Notes: generated from the letters alone by a model not told the origin. A stretch of 64,000 bases of DNA from Maribellus sediminis (GCF_011799805.1 NZ_WXUB01000002.1:930001-994000); one strand, 5' to 3'. Shown: positions 45,725 through 55,204, counted from the stretch's first letter. A program made the numbers and translations.

Positions 45725-46126
45725 ATGAAGAATGCAATTGTATGTGTCGACGATGAAAGCATAATCCTGGATAGCCTGGGTGAACAGATAGCCAACTTAT
45801 TTGGTGATGACTTTTTGTATGAATTCGCCGAAAATGCAGAAGAGGGAATGGAGATTCTTGAAGAGCTTTCGGAGGAAGGGATAAGTGTTCTGGTTATCGT
45901 TTCAGACTGGCTGATGCCCGGAAAAAAAGGAGATGAATTTTTAATAGAAGTTCATAAAAAATTCCCAAATATTGTTAAGGTAATGCTAACCGGACAAGCC
46001 GACAACGGGGCTGTTAAGAATGCACAGGAAAATGCCAATTTATTTGCCTGTATCCACAAACCCTGGACTGCCGAACAATTGGAAAGTGTAATCAAAGAAG
46101 GAATATCGAACATTAATAAAAAGTAG
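45725..46126 (+). CDS. stand-alone response-regulator receiver
   Basis: A 133-residue single REC domain. Acidic pair Asp9-Asp10, phosphoacceptor Asp61 in VSDWLMPGKKGDE, switch Thr in MLTGQAD and Lys in IHKPW are all present. No output domain, so it probably acts as a phosphate carrier or interacts with the adjacent kinases. It starts 14 bp after the PAS kinase and 6 bp before the next gene, and its REC is clearly homologous to that of the next protein, suggesting local duplication. Confidence 0.92.
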   Translation: MKNAIVCVDDESIILDSLGEQIANLFGDDFLYEFAENAEEGMEILEELSEEGISVLVIVSDWLMPGKKGDEFLIEVHKKFPNIVKVMLTGQADNGAVKNAQENANLFACIHKPWTAEQLESVIKEGISNINKK

Positions 46127-46132
46127 TTGGGG

Positions 46133-47314
46133 ATGAAAAAAAGGGTTATTTTATGTATCGATGATGAGGAGATCATTTTACAGGCGTTGGAAGAGCAACT
46201 GAAAAATATATTCGGAAAAGAATACGAAATTGAAACCTCGGACAGCGGAGATGATGCCATCGAATTCTTCAGGGAACTAACTGAAGAAGGCATTCACGTA
46301 CCGGTCGTAATTTCCGACTACATCATGCCCGGGAAAAAAGGTGACGAAGTACTGAAGGAAATACACCAACTGTCGCCGGGATCACTGAAAATATTGCTAA
46401 CCGGACATGCCGACTTTGATGGTATCAGCAATGCCATAAATAATGCGCAGTTGTACCGGTATATCGCCAAACCCTGGGATAAGGATGACCTTGTACTGAC
46501 CGTTAAGGAAGCTATAAAAAGTTTTTTACAGGAAGCGAAAATCAGAAAACAAAACAAAGAACTGATCAAACTGAATGCTTCACTCGAGGAAAAAGTAAAG
46601 GAACGTACAAAAGAACTGAGTGTTGCCAATGCTTCGAAAGACAAATTTTTCTCCATTATTGCTCACGACCTTAGAAGTCCTTTTAATGCGCTGTTCGGCC
46701 TAACTGACTTTCTGATTGGGAGTTGGGAAGAGATTGACGAAGAAACAAAACTTGAGCTAATTACAGACCTTCAAAACTCGTCCAAGGTTACCTTTAATCT
46801 ACTTCAGAATTTACTGGAATGGTCGCGATCACAAACGGGTAAAATTATTGTTGAGGCGGTTGAATCGGATGCCGGCCAAATTATAAATGAAAATATAGCC
46901 GTTCTTCGGAAACAAGCCGACCATAAACAAATTACCGTTGCAAACAATGTTCCGGATGGCACTTTGTTTTTTGGCGACAAGAATATGATTTCCACTGTTT
47001 TCAGAAACCTGATTTCAAATTCCGTAAAGTTTACCAATATTGGTGGAGAAATAGAAATTAGCGTCAACTCCCAAAACGGATATCATGAGTTCTGCGTCAG
47101 TGACAATGGAATTGGAATGGATGAGGACACCTTGAATAAACTCTTTCTGATTACTGAAAAAGTAAAACGATCGGGTACTGCAAACGAAGAAGGAACCGGG
47201 CTCGGGTTGATTCTCTGCAAAGAATTTGTAGAGAAAAACGGCGGCTCCATTCGTGTTGAAAGTTCAAGAGATGTTGGCAGCAAATTCTTTTTTACTCTTC
47301 CGGTTAAAGCTTAA
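46133..47314 (+). CDS. receiver-histidine kinase hybrid
   Basis: A 393-residue protein with an N-terminal REC domain (phosphoacceptor Asp62 in SDYIMPGKKGDE, switch Thr in LLTGHAD, Lys in AKPW), a coiled-coil linker (about 135-165), a HisKA helix with His178 in IIAHDLRSPFNALFG, and a HATPase domain (NLISNSVKFTN, SDNGIGM, GTGLGLILCKEF). The REC-first order implies that phosphorylation of Asp62 controls the kinase. The ATG at 46133 is used. Its stop codon is interleaved with the stop of the convergent aminopeptidase gene (TTAA at 47311-47314). Confidence 0.92.
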   Translation: MKKRVILCIDDEEIILQALEEQLKNIFGKEYEIETSDSGDDAIEFFRELTEEGIHVPVVISDYIMPGKKGDEVLKEIHQLSPGSLKILLTGHADFDGISNAINNAQLYRYIAKPWDKDDLVLTVKEAIKSFLQEAKIRKQNKELIKLNASLEEKVKERTKELSVANASKDKFFSIIAHDLRSPFNALFGLTDFLIGSWEEIDEETKLELITDLQNSSKVTFNLLQNLLEWSRSQTGKIIVEAVESDAGQIINENIAVLRKQADHKQITVANNVPDGTLFFGDKNMISTVFRNLISNSVKFTNIGGEIEISVNSQNGYHEFCVSDNGIGMDEDTLNKLFLITEKVKRSGTANEEGTGLGLILCKEFVEKNGGSIRVESSRDVGSKFFFTLPVKA

Positions 47315-49092
47315 ACGGGTTTTGTTAATTCATCCAGAAAAGCATGATACTTTTCATCCAGTAACGGTTTCAATTCCTCATTCACCCATTGGTGATAATC
47401 GTTCAGCCATGCTTTTTCTTTTTCGCTCAATAATTCCACTCTGATCAGCGATGTATCAATCGGACAAAGAGTAAGCGTATCAAAACCAAGGAATCGCCCA
47501 AATTCAGTCGTTTCACGCTCTACGCAAACCATCATGTTCTCGGTGCGAAGTCCGTATTCACCTTCGCGGTAAAAAGCAGGTTCATTGGAAAGCACCTGTC
47601 CCGGGAGCATCAGGTTTTCGTTGTATTCCAGTCGGATGGCCATCGGTCCTTCGTGTACATTCAGAAAATGCCCTACTCCGTGACCGGTACCATGACCATA
47701 ATTCATTCCGTGCTCCCAAAGTGCCTGGCGCGCCAGAATATCGAGGTGACAACCTTTTACGCCGTACGGAAATTTGGCCTGAGTCAAAGCGATCATTCCT
47801 TTCAAGGTCAAAGTAAAATCAGTTTTAAACTGATCGGAAACGGCGCCCAAAGCAACTGTTCTTGTAACATCGGTAGTTCCATCGAGATACTGGCCTCCTG
47901 AGTCAAACAAAACAACTCCATCAGCTTCCAGTGGTTTGCCATCATCGGGGCCAATATGCAGGTGAACCAGGGCACCGCGGCTTTTGTAACCCACGATCGG
48001 AGGAAAACTCTCACCTTTAAAACCGTCCTGCTTCGAGCGAAATTCAGCCAGTTTTACCCCCAATTCATAATCCGTCAGCGGATGCGTACCAATGGTTTCC
48101 TTTAACCAGTATAAAAACTCCACCAAAGCCACTCCGTCCTTTTTCATAGCACTTCGGAAACCTGCAAGTTCTGTTTCATTTTTAAGCGCTTTTAAAATGG
48201 CTACAATCGAAGTTCCTTCCACTATTTCGTTATTGGCCTCCAATGCACTGTACGCCGCATAATTCAAAGTCGACGGATCAACAAAAACGGTTTTCCCGGT
48301 TATTCCTGCCAGGTAATCGTAAAACTCGTTGTAATGCATTAACTGAACGCCATCGGCTTCGAGTTTTGCTTTCAGTTCCTCATCTATTTTAACAGGATCG
48401 ACAAAAAGTACATAAACGTTTTTGCCAACCACGGCAAAAGCTGTGAAAACCGGATTGTAGGGAATATCAGAGCCTCGCAGGTTGTAAAGCCAAGCCAGTT
48501 CGTCGAGCATGGAAACTACGTGCAAATCCGCTTTTCGCGTTGCCAGTTCGGCGGCTATTTTTTGCTGCTTTTCAACCCGGCTGACTCCGGAATACTGCAA
48601 TTCCAGCTCAAAGGCTTTGTCATTCGGAATTTCCGGACGATCTGCCCAAACAGCTTCCAGCAGATCGGGTGTTTCAATCAGTTCAATATCCTGTTTCAGC
48701 AATCCTTTCTGAAGATTTCTGAAATCGTTAATGCTAACGGTTTGCGCATCGAGCCCAACTTTGCTACCGGCGGGCAAATTCATCCCCAGCCACTTTTCAG
48801 GCGCAATGGCATCGGTTACACGCAGTTTCATCATATCGATTCCGGTACCTTCCAACTCTTCTGTTGCCTGCAGAAAATAACGGGTGTCAGTCCATAACGC
48901 TGCTTTTTCAGCAGTGACGGCCACCATTCCGTACGAACCGGTAAACCCGGCAATAAACTCGCGTGTTTCCCAGCGTTTGGGCAGGTATTCACTCGAATGC
49001 GGATCGGTGCCTGAAATGTACCAGGCATCAACACCTGTTTTATTGATTTCGTTACGGAGAGCGGCTACTCGGTTTTGAATCGTATTTTTCAT
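47311..49092 (-). CDS. pepP: Xaa-Pro aminopeptidase (M24B, aminopeptidase P)
   Basis: A 593-residue cytosolic metallopeptidase removing N-terminal residues before proline. Two creatinase-N-type domains occupy residues 1-300 and the pita-bread catalytic domain 310-540; metal ligands are seen in LFDSGGQYLDGTTDVTRT (two Asp), YGHGTGHGVGHFLNVHEGP (His) and downstream Glu residues of LSNEPAFYREGEYGLRTENM. A C-terminal extension of about 60 residues is as in eukaryotic-like XPNPEP1. Longer than E. coli PepP (441), matching the XPNPEP1/Bacteroidota form. Its 3' end interlocks with the receiver-kinase gene. Confidence 0.92.
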   Translation of the reverse strand: MKNTIQNRVAALRNEINKTGVDAWYISGTDPHSSEYLPKRWETREFIAGFTGSYGMVAVTAEKAALWTDTRYFLQATEELEGTGIDMMKLRVTDAIAPEKWLGMNLPAGSKVGLDAQTVSINDFRNLQKGLLKQDIELIETPDLLEAVWADRPEIPNDKAFELELQYSGVSRVEKQQKIAAELATRKADLHVVSMLDELAWLYNLRGSDIPYNPVFTAFAVVGKNVYVLFVDPVKIDEELKAKLEADGVQLMHYNEFYDYLAGITGKTVFVDPSTLNYAAYSALEANNEIVEGTSIVAILKALKNETELAGFRSAMKKDGVALVEFLYWLKETIGTHPLTDYELGVKLAEFRSKQDGFKGESFPPIVGYKSRGALVHLHIGPDDGKPLEADGVVLFDSGGQYLDGTTDVTRTVALGAVSDQFKTDFTLTLKGMIALTQAKFPYGVKGCHLDILARQALWEHGMNYGHGTGHGVGHFLNVHEGPMAIRLEYNENLMLPGQVLSNEPAFYREGEYGLRTENMMVCVERETTEFGRFLGFDTLTLCPIDTSLIRVELLSEKEKAWLNDYHQWVNEELKPLLDEKYHAFLDELTKPV

Positions 49093-49385
49093 AGGATTAA
49101 AATTGTCTGTTTTCAGCGGTATTACATGGAATTCGCATGAACGTAATCATCGACGATTGGTGTGAATCATTTCTCATGCTCATTTCATGTTTTTAGTTTT
49201 TCAATGTTTGTTCTGCTTTGCGGTGCATGGTTTGCCGGCTTTTCAAATGAATTACCGGATTGCACCTGGCTCACTTATCCACTTATACCCCGGGTTAAAA
49301 CCCGGGGCTATTCATTTTCGACTCCTCTGGAGTCATATTCCTTTTTGCAATTCGAATATACAATTAGCAATTTTACAATTTAACA
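49093..49385. other. 293-bp gap with short palindromes
   Basis: Perfect hairpins: CCCCGGGTT/AACCCGGGG at 49288-49307 and GACTCC/GGAGTC at 49320-49334. These resemble the element at 51.8 kb. No gene. Confidence 0.6.
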
Positions 49386-49919
49386 TCAATCCTTCTTCAG
49401 CCTTTCAAAATAGCGCCTAACAAAGCTATTTATCGAGGGTGCGGGAATATCGTTGTAATCCAGTTCGTCTTCGGAATAAAAGCGGTAAGCCAGAATGTCG
49501 TCCATGGCTTTCAGGTTCTCAATCGACTCCACCTGAACTTTAAACGCGAAATCGAGCGTGAAAACCTTGTACCCGGAAAACTCATACTCGTTAGGTAGCG
49601 AAAACAGGTACTCGAGCTGTGTCACTTTTAATCCGAGTTCTTCGTGTAATTCGCGTCTAACAGCATCTTCAACCGTTTCCATCGGGTCGACAAAGCCACC
49701 GGGCAGATCCAGTTTCCCATAATCGGGTTCCACACCGCGTGTTACCAACATCAGCTTTCCTGTATCATCGGCAACTAAAGCGGCCACTGCGGCCGATGCA
49801 TTGATGAAGAAATGGAAACCACAAGCGCCGCATTTCAGTGAGCGCTCGCCAGAAGGTTTGAACTTCTCAGAACCGCACTTCGGACAATATTTTAAGACTT
49901 TCAGCGGATGGGTATCCAT
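49386..49919 (-). CDS. Nudix hydrolase with N-terminal zinc ribbon
   Basis: A 177-residue protein. A zinc ribbon uses Cys12, Cys15, Cys30 and Cys33. The Nudix box runs from Gly75 to Leu97 and fits Gx5Ex7REuxEExGu exactly (Glu81, Arg89-Glu90, Glu93, Glu94). Zinc-ribbon Nudix proteins include NudC (NADH pyrophosphatase) and relatives; the NudC substrate motif SQPWPFPxS is not seen, so general nucleoside-diphosphate-X hydrolysis is the safest call. Cytosolic. Confidence 0.92.
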   Translation of the reverse strand: MDTHPLKVLKYCPKCGSEKFKPSGERSLKCGACGFHFFINASAAVAALVADDTGKLMLVTRGVEPDYGKLDLPGGFVDPMETVEDAVRRELHEELGLKVTQLEYLFSLPNEYEFSGYKVFTLDFAFKVQVESIENLKAMDDILAYRFYSEDELDYNDIPAPSINSFVRRYFERLKKD

Positions 49920-49941
49920 TTATATTTGATTTAAGAATGTC

Positions 49942-49989
49942 GATTAACGATCTGAGATTGCAGATTTATTCCTTCTAAAATCGTTAATC
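49942..49989. repeat. inverted repeat GATTAACGAT / ATCGTTAATC (first copy)
   Basis: 10-bp perfect arms 28 bp apart in the gap between the Nudix and esterase genes. A similar element recurs at 50939-51004. Confidence 0.7.
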
Positions 49990-50004
49990 ACTATTCTACA
50001 TTCA

Positions 50005-50907
50005 TCATTCAATAATTTCTATTGCCTTCAGCCAGTCGGTAAACAGATTCGGCCAGTTGTTGGCAGGTATTCCTTCCTGGCGTATTCCAAAACCGTGACC
50101 GCCTTTCTGGAAAATATGCATTTCGGCCGGTACCTTGTAACGTTTCAGTGCCGAATAAAATTCGATGGAATTTCGCGGAGGAACTGCTCCGTCGTCGTCT
50201 GCCAGAATCAGGAAGGTTGGCGGTGTTTCACTGTTTACATTCAATTCGTTTGAATATTTTTTTACCAGTTTCATGTTGTGGCCTTCACCGATCAGGTTAA
50301 CGCGCGATCCCATGTGCGTGAATTCTTCGTTCATGGTGATCACCGGGTAAAGCAGCAACATAAAATCGGGGCGGCAACTCACCTGTTCAACAGGATCGTC
50401 ACTTTCCGGATTTCCGGCATCGAAAACGGTACCGGCAGTTGATGCCAGGTGGCCTCCGGCTGATGATCCGGCTATTCCGATTTTTTCAGGATCGATCCCC
50501 CACTCCGCTGCATTGGCCCGAACTGTACGAACAGCACGTCGGGCATCGCTCGATGGGACTTCATCATTACCGTAAGGCAAACGATATTTCAGCACGATTC
50601 CTGCAACACCTTTTTCCTGTAAAAACTTTGCAATATCAAATCCCTCGTGATCCATGGCTTCAATCCAATAACCTCCTCCGGGACAAATAACCACCGCTGC
50701 ACCGGTATTCTTTTCCTTTTCAGGCAGGTACACATACATTTCAGCCTCCGAAACATTGCGTACCCTGACCCCGTCGTATTTTTCTTCGGGATCCGTCATC
50801 CCGTTGTCGTTGGGTGCGCCGTTGGGCCAAACTTTTAATGTTAGGTCTTGTGCAATCACACTTGTCACTGTCATAAAAAATAATAGAACCGGTAAGATTA
50901 GTTTCAT
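50005..50907 (-). CDS. secreted alpha/beta-hydrolase esterase (acetyl-xylan-esterase-like)
   Basis: A 300-residue exported hydrolase; signal peptide 1-20 (VIAQ). The oxyanion motif CPGGGY is at 75-80, nucleophile elbow GSSAGGH has Ser149, with LADDDGAVP (Asp) and KGGHGFG (His) completing the triad. It belongs to the BD-FAE-like/PF20434 esterases that remove acetyl or feruloyl groups from hemicellulose. Located between a Nudix gene and a conserved small-protein gene on the same strand, separated by repeat-containing gaps. Confidence 0.88.
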   Translation of the reverse strand: MKLILPVLLFFMTVTSVIAQDLTLKVWPNGAPNDNGMTDPEEKYDGVRVRNVSEAEMYVYLPEKEKNTGAAVVICPGGGYWIEAMDHEGFDIAKFLQEKGVAGIVLKYRLPYGNDEVPSSDARRAVRTVRANAAEWGIDPEKIGIAGSSAGGHLASTAGTVFDAGNPESDDPVEQVSCRPDFMLLLYPVITMNEEFTHMGSRVNLIGEGHNMKLVKKYSNELNVNSETPPTFLILADDDGAVPPRNSIEFYSALKRYKVPAEMHIFQKGGHGFGIRQEGIPANNWPNLFTDWLKAIEIIE

Positions 50908-50938
50908 TGCTAGTTGTTTTTATAGATTTTAGAATATC

Positions 50939-51004
50939 GATTAACGAATGCTGAATTCAGATTTTCATCCAGAAAACATCCTTCCAAATCTTAATTCGTT
51001 AATC
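50939..51004. repeat. inverted repeat GATTAACGAAT / ATTCGTTAATC (second copy)
   Basis: 11-bp perfect arms 44 bp apart, in the gap upstream of the esterase gene; sequence-related to 49942-49989. Confidence 0.7.
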
Positions 51005-51020
51005 TTCAATCAATATTCAT

Positions 51021-51554
51021 TTATTTCGTTTTGGCTCCCACAAAATAATGTTCCTTTTCAGCAAATAGGACATTGAATGTAGTTAACGAACCATAGGCAC
51101 GCGTGATGTACTGCTGAATATCTACCTTTTCCTCGTCAGTCAGCGACTTGCTGCTGTTAATGTTTTGCTCGAGTACGCGTAAGCGGTCGCGTAGCATTAC
51201 AATTTTATGAAAAAACGTTTCAATCGGAATTTCCTTGGCCTGAAGTTCGGGATTGGCGGGTTGCAATTTCATCATACCTCCCTGCCATTTTTCACCAAGT
51301 GGTACCACTTCGTTCAGCGCGCCGTATTTATCGAGCACATAACTCATCACTTTCTCAATCTCCTTAATGGAAAGTGTTGACTTTGGAGCTGCCTCGTTGG
51401 CCTGTAACACTTTCAGGTCGGTATTTCGTTTTGTGATTTCGATTTTACCACCGCGTTCAAAAAATATCTCATAGGCAGTCAGGTTATCTTTGCTGATTAT
51501 TCCTTCGCCATAACGTGGATGTTCCACACGTGTTCCTACTGTTAAGTCTTCCAT
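51021..51554 (-). CDS. conserved Bacteroidota protein with UvrD-C-like N-terminal segment
   Basis: A 177-residue soluble protein. Residues 6-40 (VGTRVEHPRYGEGIISKDN, then a basic strand) match the Tudor-like fold at the C-terminus of UvrD/PcrA helicases, a module that binds RNA polymerase or nucleic acid. The rest is helical (LSIKEIEKVMSYVLDKY, LRDRLRVLEQNI). I recall similar stand-alone proteins in Bacteroidota but no function is known. Monocistronic. Confidence 0.65.
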   Translation of the reverse strand: MEDLTVGTRVEHPRYGEGIISKDNLTAYEIFFERGGKIEITKRNTDLKVLQANEAAPKSTLSIKEIEKVMSYVLDKYGALNEVVPLGEKWQGGMMKLQPANPELQAKEIPIETFFHKIVMLRDRLRVLEQNINSSKSLTDEEKVDIQQYITRAYGSLTTFNVLFAEKEHYFVGAKTK

Positions 51555-51951
51555 TTTTATCGATTTTTTTGAAAACCTTAAAAGTAGAATATTTTAGGAA
51601 AAAATACCTGATGAAACGAGCATAATAAAAGAGCTTACTGATACTATGGCAAATGATTATGCGAGTTACATGAGTTGTCTTGAAAATAAACAATTTAAAC
51701 GAATGAAAATCTATTTCCCAAATTATTGAAGCAGGCTTTTGGGGTGATAAATTAAAGTTTGCATTAAAACTGTTGCAAATGACTAACTCCGGTATTTATG
51801 CCGGGGGATTAGAACAAACCAAAACCCTGTGGACTTTAGTCCTTAAAAAACAAATTCGGACTAAAGTCCTGCACCATCTCATGTCATCAACTCCGCCCTG
51901 AAGGACGGAGTTGGTCATTAGCAAACAAAACCAATGTGGTTAACTCCTTTA
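51555..51951. other. 397-bp gap with nested hairpins
   Basis: Contains GGACTTTAGTCC...GGACTAAAGTCC (51831-51869, which also pair with each other) and CAACTCCGCCCT/AGGACGGAGTTG (51888-51913), plus CCGGTATTTATGCCGG near 51789. These are typical dispersed intergenic palindromes; no gene found. Confidence 0.65.
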
Positions 51952-53796
51952 CTATTCCTTTTTACGAATTCCAAATTCCGGATCGATTTTCAGGAACGGG
52001 ATCACCAAGAATATCGGAATGGTACAGATCATCACCCAGATAAAGAAATTCTGGTAACCAATGATCTCCTGCAACCAACCGCTGACCATTCCCGGAATCA
52101 TCATTCCGAGCGCCATAAAACCGGTGGTTAAGGCGTAGTGCGCTGTTTTGTATTTTCCCTGCGAAATGTAGATCATGTAAAGCATGTAAGCCGTAAAACC
52201 AAAGCCATAGCCAAACTGCTCGACCACCACCGCGGCAGCCACATACCACAACGATTCAGGCGTAAACAGCGAAAGAAAAAGGTACGATAAGTTGGGCAGG
52301 TTAATTGCAACAGCCATCCACCAGATCCAGTATTTCAGGCCATTTCGCGATGCAACAACACCGCCAAGAATTCCGCCAACTGTAAGCGCAATCATTCCGG
52401 CCGTTCCGTAAACCAGGCCAAGGTCGCCGGTAGTGAGTCCCAGTCCGCCAATTTCGCGGGCATCGAGCAAAAACGGCGATGCCAGTTTTACCAATTGCGA
52501 TTCAGCGAGGCGGTATAACAGCATAAAAAGTATGGCCACGCCAATTTGTTTCTTCTGAAAAAAGCTGGCAAAAGTCTGCAGAAATTCCTTTAACACACCA
52601 CTGCCCTGTTCCTTGTTAGCCACATCCGATTCCGGACGGGGCAAAATAAAGCGGTGGTACAGGAAGAATAAGGCGAATAAACCGGCAATCACCACAAACA
52701 CCATCGACCACGCAAAAGTGATATTTCCCGAACGACCAATAAATGATGCCTGCGTCGGTTTGTTTAGTTTCGAATCGAGCTGAACCACTGCAAATGCAGG
52801 TTTGTCCCAGTTCTTGGGGCTAAACTCAAAACGGTATTCACGTGTCAGTTTTATGCTTTTGTCTCCTTTATCGAAGCCAAAATTCAGCACCAGCGTTTCG
52901 TCTGCTTCCGGCACATTTGCCAGCTGAATCGGAATGATGGCAATGTTACCTACCTCGGCACCTAATTGTGGTGTTTGCCTGTTGAAAACACGTTTCAGCA
53001 AATTCTCCATGGGCATGGAAACATGCTTTTTCCAGGCAGAAACACGTTCGGTTTTTGCGAGCGTTTCTTCCGCCGTATAAAAGGAATGATCAATGTTCCA
53101 CTGGTTTACCAATTGAACAATGGAATCGGCAGTTGCTGCCTTCACTTTAGCAATCGAAACATTTAATTCTTCGGGAGCTACAAAACGGGTTTCGCCCTGT
53201 TCTTTTGTTATTTGGAAATCTTCGGGATTAAAGGCTATCTCTTTTGCCGCACTTTGCTGAGCCGACACATTAACTTCAAGCGGTTGCAAACCTGTAAAAG
53301 TTTCGATACTTCCGGCCAAAATAACAAGCAGACCCTGACCGGTAAGCATCGCAAAACGGTAAAACGTGCTTCTGATTCCGACAAAGAATGCCTGGTCGCC
53401 ACTCGAAAGTTCGAGCATGTAATAGCCGTCGGCGGCAATATCGTGTGTAGCCGAACTAAAGGCAATTAACCAGAAAAAAGCCAGTGTAATTTGAAAAAAA
53501 CGGTCAACAGGAATGGTAAAAGCTACGCCTGCCAAACCTACTCCGATCACCAGCTGCATGATGATGATCCAGAAACGTTTCGTTTTCAGAATATCAACGA
53601 TCGGGCTCCACAAGGGCTTGATTACCCAAGGCAGGTACAGCCAACTGGTATAAAGTGCAATGTCGGTGTTCGATATTCCCAGTCGTTTGTACATGATCAC
53701 GGAAAGTGTCATAACAATTACGTAAGGAATACCTTGTGCAAAATAAAGTGAGGGAACCCAGAACCAGGGCGATCGTTGTTTAGATTTAGTTGACAT
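51952..53796 (-). CDS. ampG: AmpG-like MFS permease with large inserted domain
   Basis: A 614-residue inner-membrane transporter. The ATG at 53796 is used, not the TTG ten codons earlier. The N-terminal half matches AmpG/SLC33-type permeases (LYFAQGIPYVIV, YTSWLYLPWVIKPLWSPIVD, FSSATHDIAADGYYM), which import muropeptides or anhydro-sugars. About 170 polar residues (roughly 185-350) interrupt helices 6 and 7; they contain beta-strand-like LNFGFDKGDKSIKLTREYRFE and are probably exposed outside the cytoplasm. The gene leads the minus-strand recycling cluster with SpoIID, kinase and glycosyltransferase genes. Confidence 0.8.
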   Translation of the reverse strand: MSTKSKQRSPWFWVPSLYFAQGIPYVIVMTLSVIMYKRLGISNTDIALYTSWLYLPWVIKPLWSPIVDILKTKRFWIIIMQLVIGVGLAGVAFTIPVDRFFQITLAFFWLIAFSSATHDIAADGYYMLELSSGDQAFFVGIRSTFYRFAMLTGQGLLVILAGSIETFTGLQPLEVNVSAQQSAAKEIAFNPEDFQITKEQGETRFVAPEELNVSIAKVKAATADSIVQLVNQWNIDHSFYTAEETLAKTERVSAWKKHVSMPMENLLKRVFNRQTPQLGAEVGNIAIIPIQLANVPEADETLVLNFGFDKGDKSIKLTREYRFEFSPKNWDKPAFAVVQLDSKLNKPTQASFIGRSGNITFAWSMVFVVIAGLFALFFLYHRFILPRPESDVANKEQGSGVLKEFLQTFASFFQKKQIGVAILFMLLYRLAESQLVKLASPFLLDAREIGGLGLTTGDLGLVYGTAGMIALTVGGILGGVVASRNGLKYWIWWMAVAINLPNLSYLFLSLFTPESLWYVAAAVVVEQFGYGFGFTAYMLYMIYISQGKYKTAHYALTTGFMALGMMIPGMVSGWLQEIIGYQNFFIWVMICTIPIFLVIPFLKIDPEFGIRKKE

Positions 53797-53866
53797 AGTT
53801 AATTTCAAATATAAGGCATGCTTCAACTTTGATCAGCATGACGTGCAAAGTGAACTTTGCGAATGA

Positions 53867-55204
53867 TTAATACCTGCTTTCCAAAGTTATATTTTTAAAA
53901 TAATGATGCAGAATCTCGTCGTATTTATATCCTTTGTGGCCCATTACCGCAGCACCGATCTGGCACAGCCCAACGCCATGGCCCCAACCGGCACCGTGCA
54001 AAACAAATTTACCCGGAACTCCATCCTGCTCGTCCTGTTTTTCAATAGTAAAAGCCGAACTGTAAAGGTGAGATTCACTTAACCAGCGGCGTATTTCCAG
54101 TTCCTTTCCAACAGTCAGTGTTTTTTTCGAACCTCTGATTTTTAGCCGGATCAAACGTGCCGATGTACCCCTTTCAATTGGAATGAGGTCGAGGATCGTT
54201 CCAAAATCGTGGCCCGAACGACGCAAGATCAGATCTGATAATTCCTGATTGGTATATACCACTTTCCAGCGGTAAAAATCTTTGGCTGTCCAGTCGTAGT
54301 CGTTCAACACCTGCTTAAGTACCACCTCGTCATGGGTGTTACAAAATGCGTCAGGACTCGCGATTAACCAGGCCGCCGCGTTTTGCTCCACAGTGAGGTC
54401 GGCTTCAAAACCTTTCGGAAATTCAGGATTATCAACCACTGCCGTTAAATAAGGATGATTGACCGGCTCCCAGCAATTTTCGAACAACTCAGCCACCCCG
54501 CCACAACATTTCGAAAAACGGGCATCGCAAACATTTCCTTTGTAACTTAGAATAACCCCCGAAGTTTCATTTACAGCTTTCACCACATTCGGATTATGAG
54601 CCCGTGTAATTCCCTGGTAGCGCTGGCAATGATCGTCGGCACAAACATGGAAATTCAGATGGTCCTCGCGGTCGTACCATTTTATGTATTCATCATCAGA
54701 AACAAAAGAACTTTCGTAGGCTGAAGTTTCCGTTGTGATCTTTTCCTGTTTGTCGATTTGTGCAATCAGCCAGCTTCGCGAAATAATGGCGTGCGCTTTT
54801 AAGAGCTCCAGCGAACTGTTGGCGCTCATTTCCGACGAAATCACACTGATCAGGTAATCTTCGATCGGCAAAACATTAATCGCAGTTAATTTTCCGTTTT
54901 CAACGATCAGTTTCAACGCTCCTTTGAATTGCTGATTTTCCTGTTGCTCCCAGTGAAAGTTTACTCCGATGGTGACGTTTTTCAGTTCGAAAGCAGCATC
55001 GGAATACTTCTCCGGAATAAACAATAACTCCTTTTCAGCGATTGAAGAATTGGCCAGACGAACCATTTCTCCGTCAGGCGAGGCAGACAGATCGCCCTCG
55101 AAAAACCAATCGATGTGAGGCACTTTGAAACGACCACTGAAACTGAATTCAATGGTCGTTTCACTCATGATTCCTACTGCTATTTCAGGATGTTTTTTTT
55201 CCAT
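53867..55204 (-). CDS. SpoIID/LytB-domain protein
   Basis: A 445-residue protein with the SpoIID/LytB domain (PF08486): residues about 100-180 include a LLKAHAIISRSWLIAQ segment, and the C-terminal signature is GWGHGVGLCQIGAAVMGHKGY. SpoIID is a lytic transglycosylase active on denuded glycan in sporulating Firmicutes; in Bacteroidota homologues are linked to peptidoglycan turnover. No obvious signal peptide is present at the ATG at 55204, so its location is uncertain. It lies 70 bp upstream (in transcription) of the AmpG-like gene. Confidence 0.85.
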   Translation of the reverse strand: MEKKHPEIAVGIMSETTIEFSFSGRFKVPHIDWFFEGDLSASPDGEMVRLANSSIAEKELLFIPEKYSDAAFELKNVTIGVNFHWEQQENQQFKGALKLIVENGKLTAINVLPIEDYLISVISSEMSANSSLELLKAHAIISRSWLIAQIDKQEKITTETSAYESSFVSDDEYIKWYDREDHLNFHVCADDHCQRYQGITRAHNPNVVKAVNETSGVILSYKGNVCDARFSKCCGGVAELFENCWEPVNHPYLTAVVDNPEFPKGFEADLTVEQNAAAWLIASPDAFCNTHDEVVLKQVLNDYDWTAKDFYRWKVVYTNQELSDLILRRSGHDFGTILDLIPIERGTSARLIRLKIRGSKKTLTVGKELEIRRWLSESHLYSSAFTIEKQDEQDGVPGKFVLHGAGWGHGVGLCQIGAAVMGHKGYKYDEILHHYFKNITLESRY

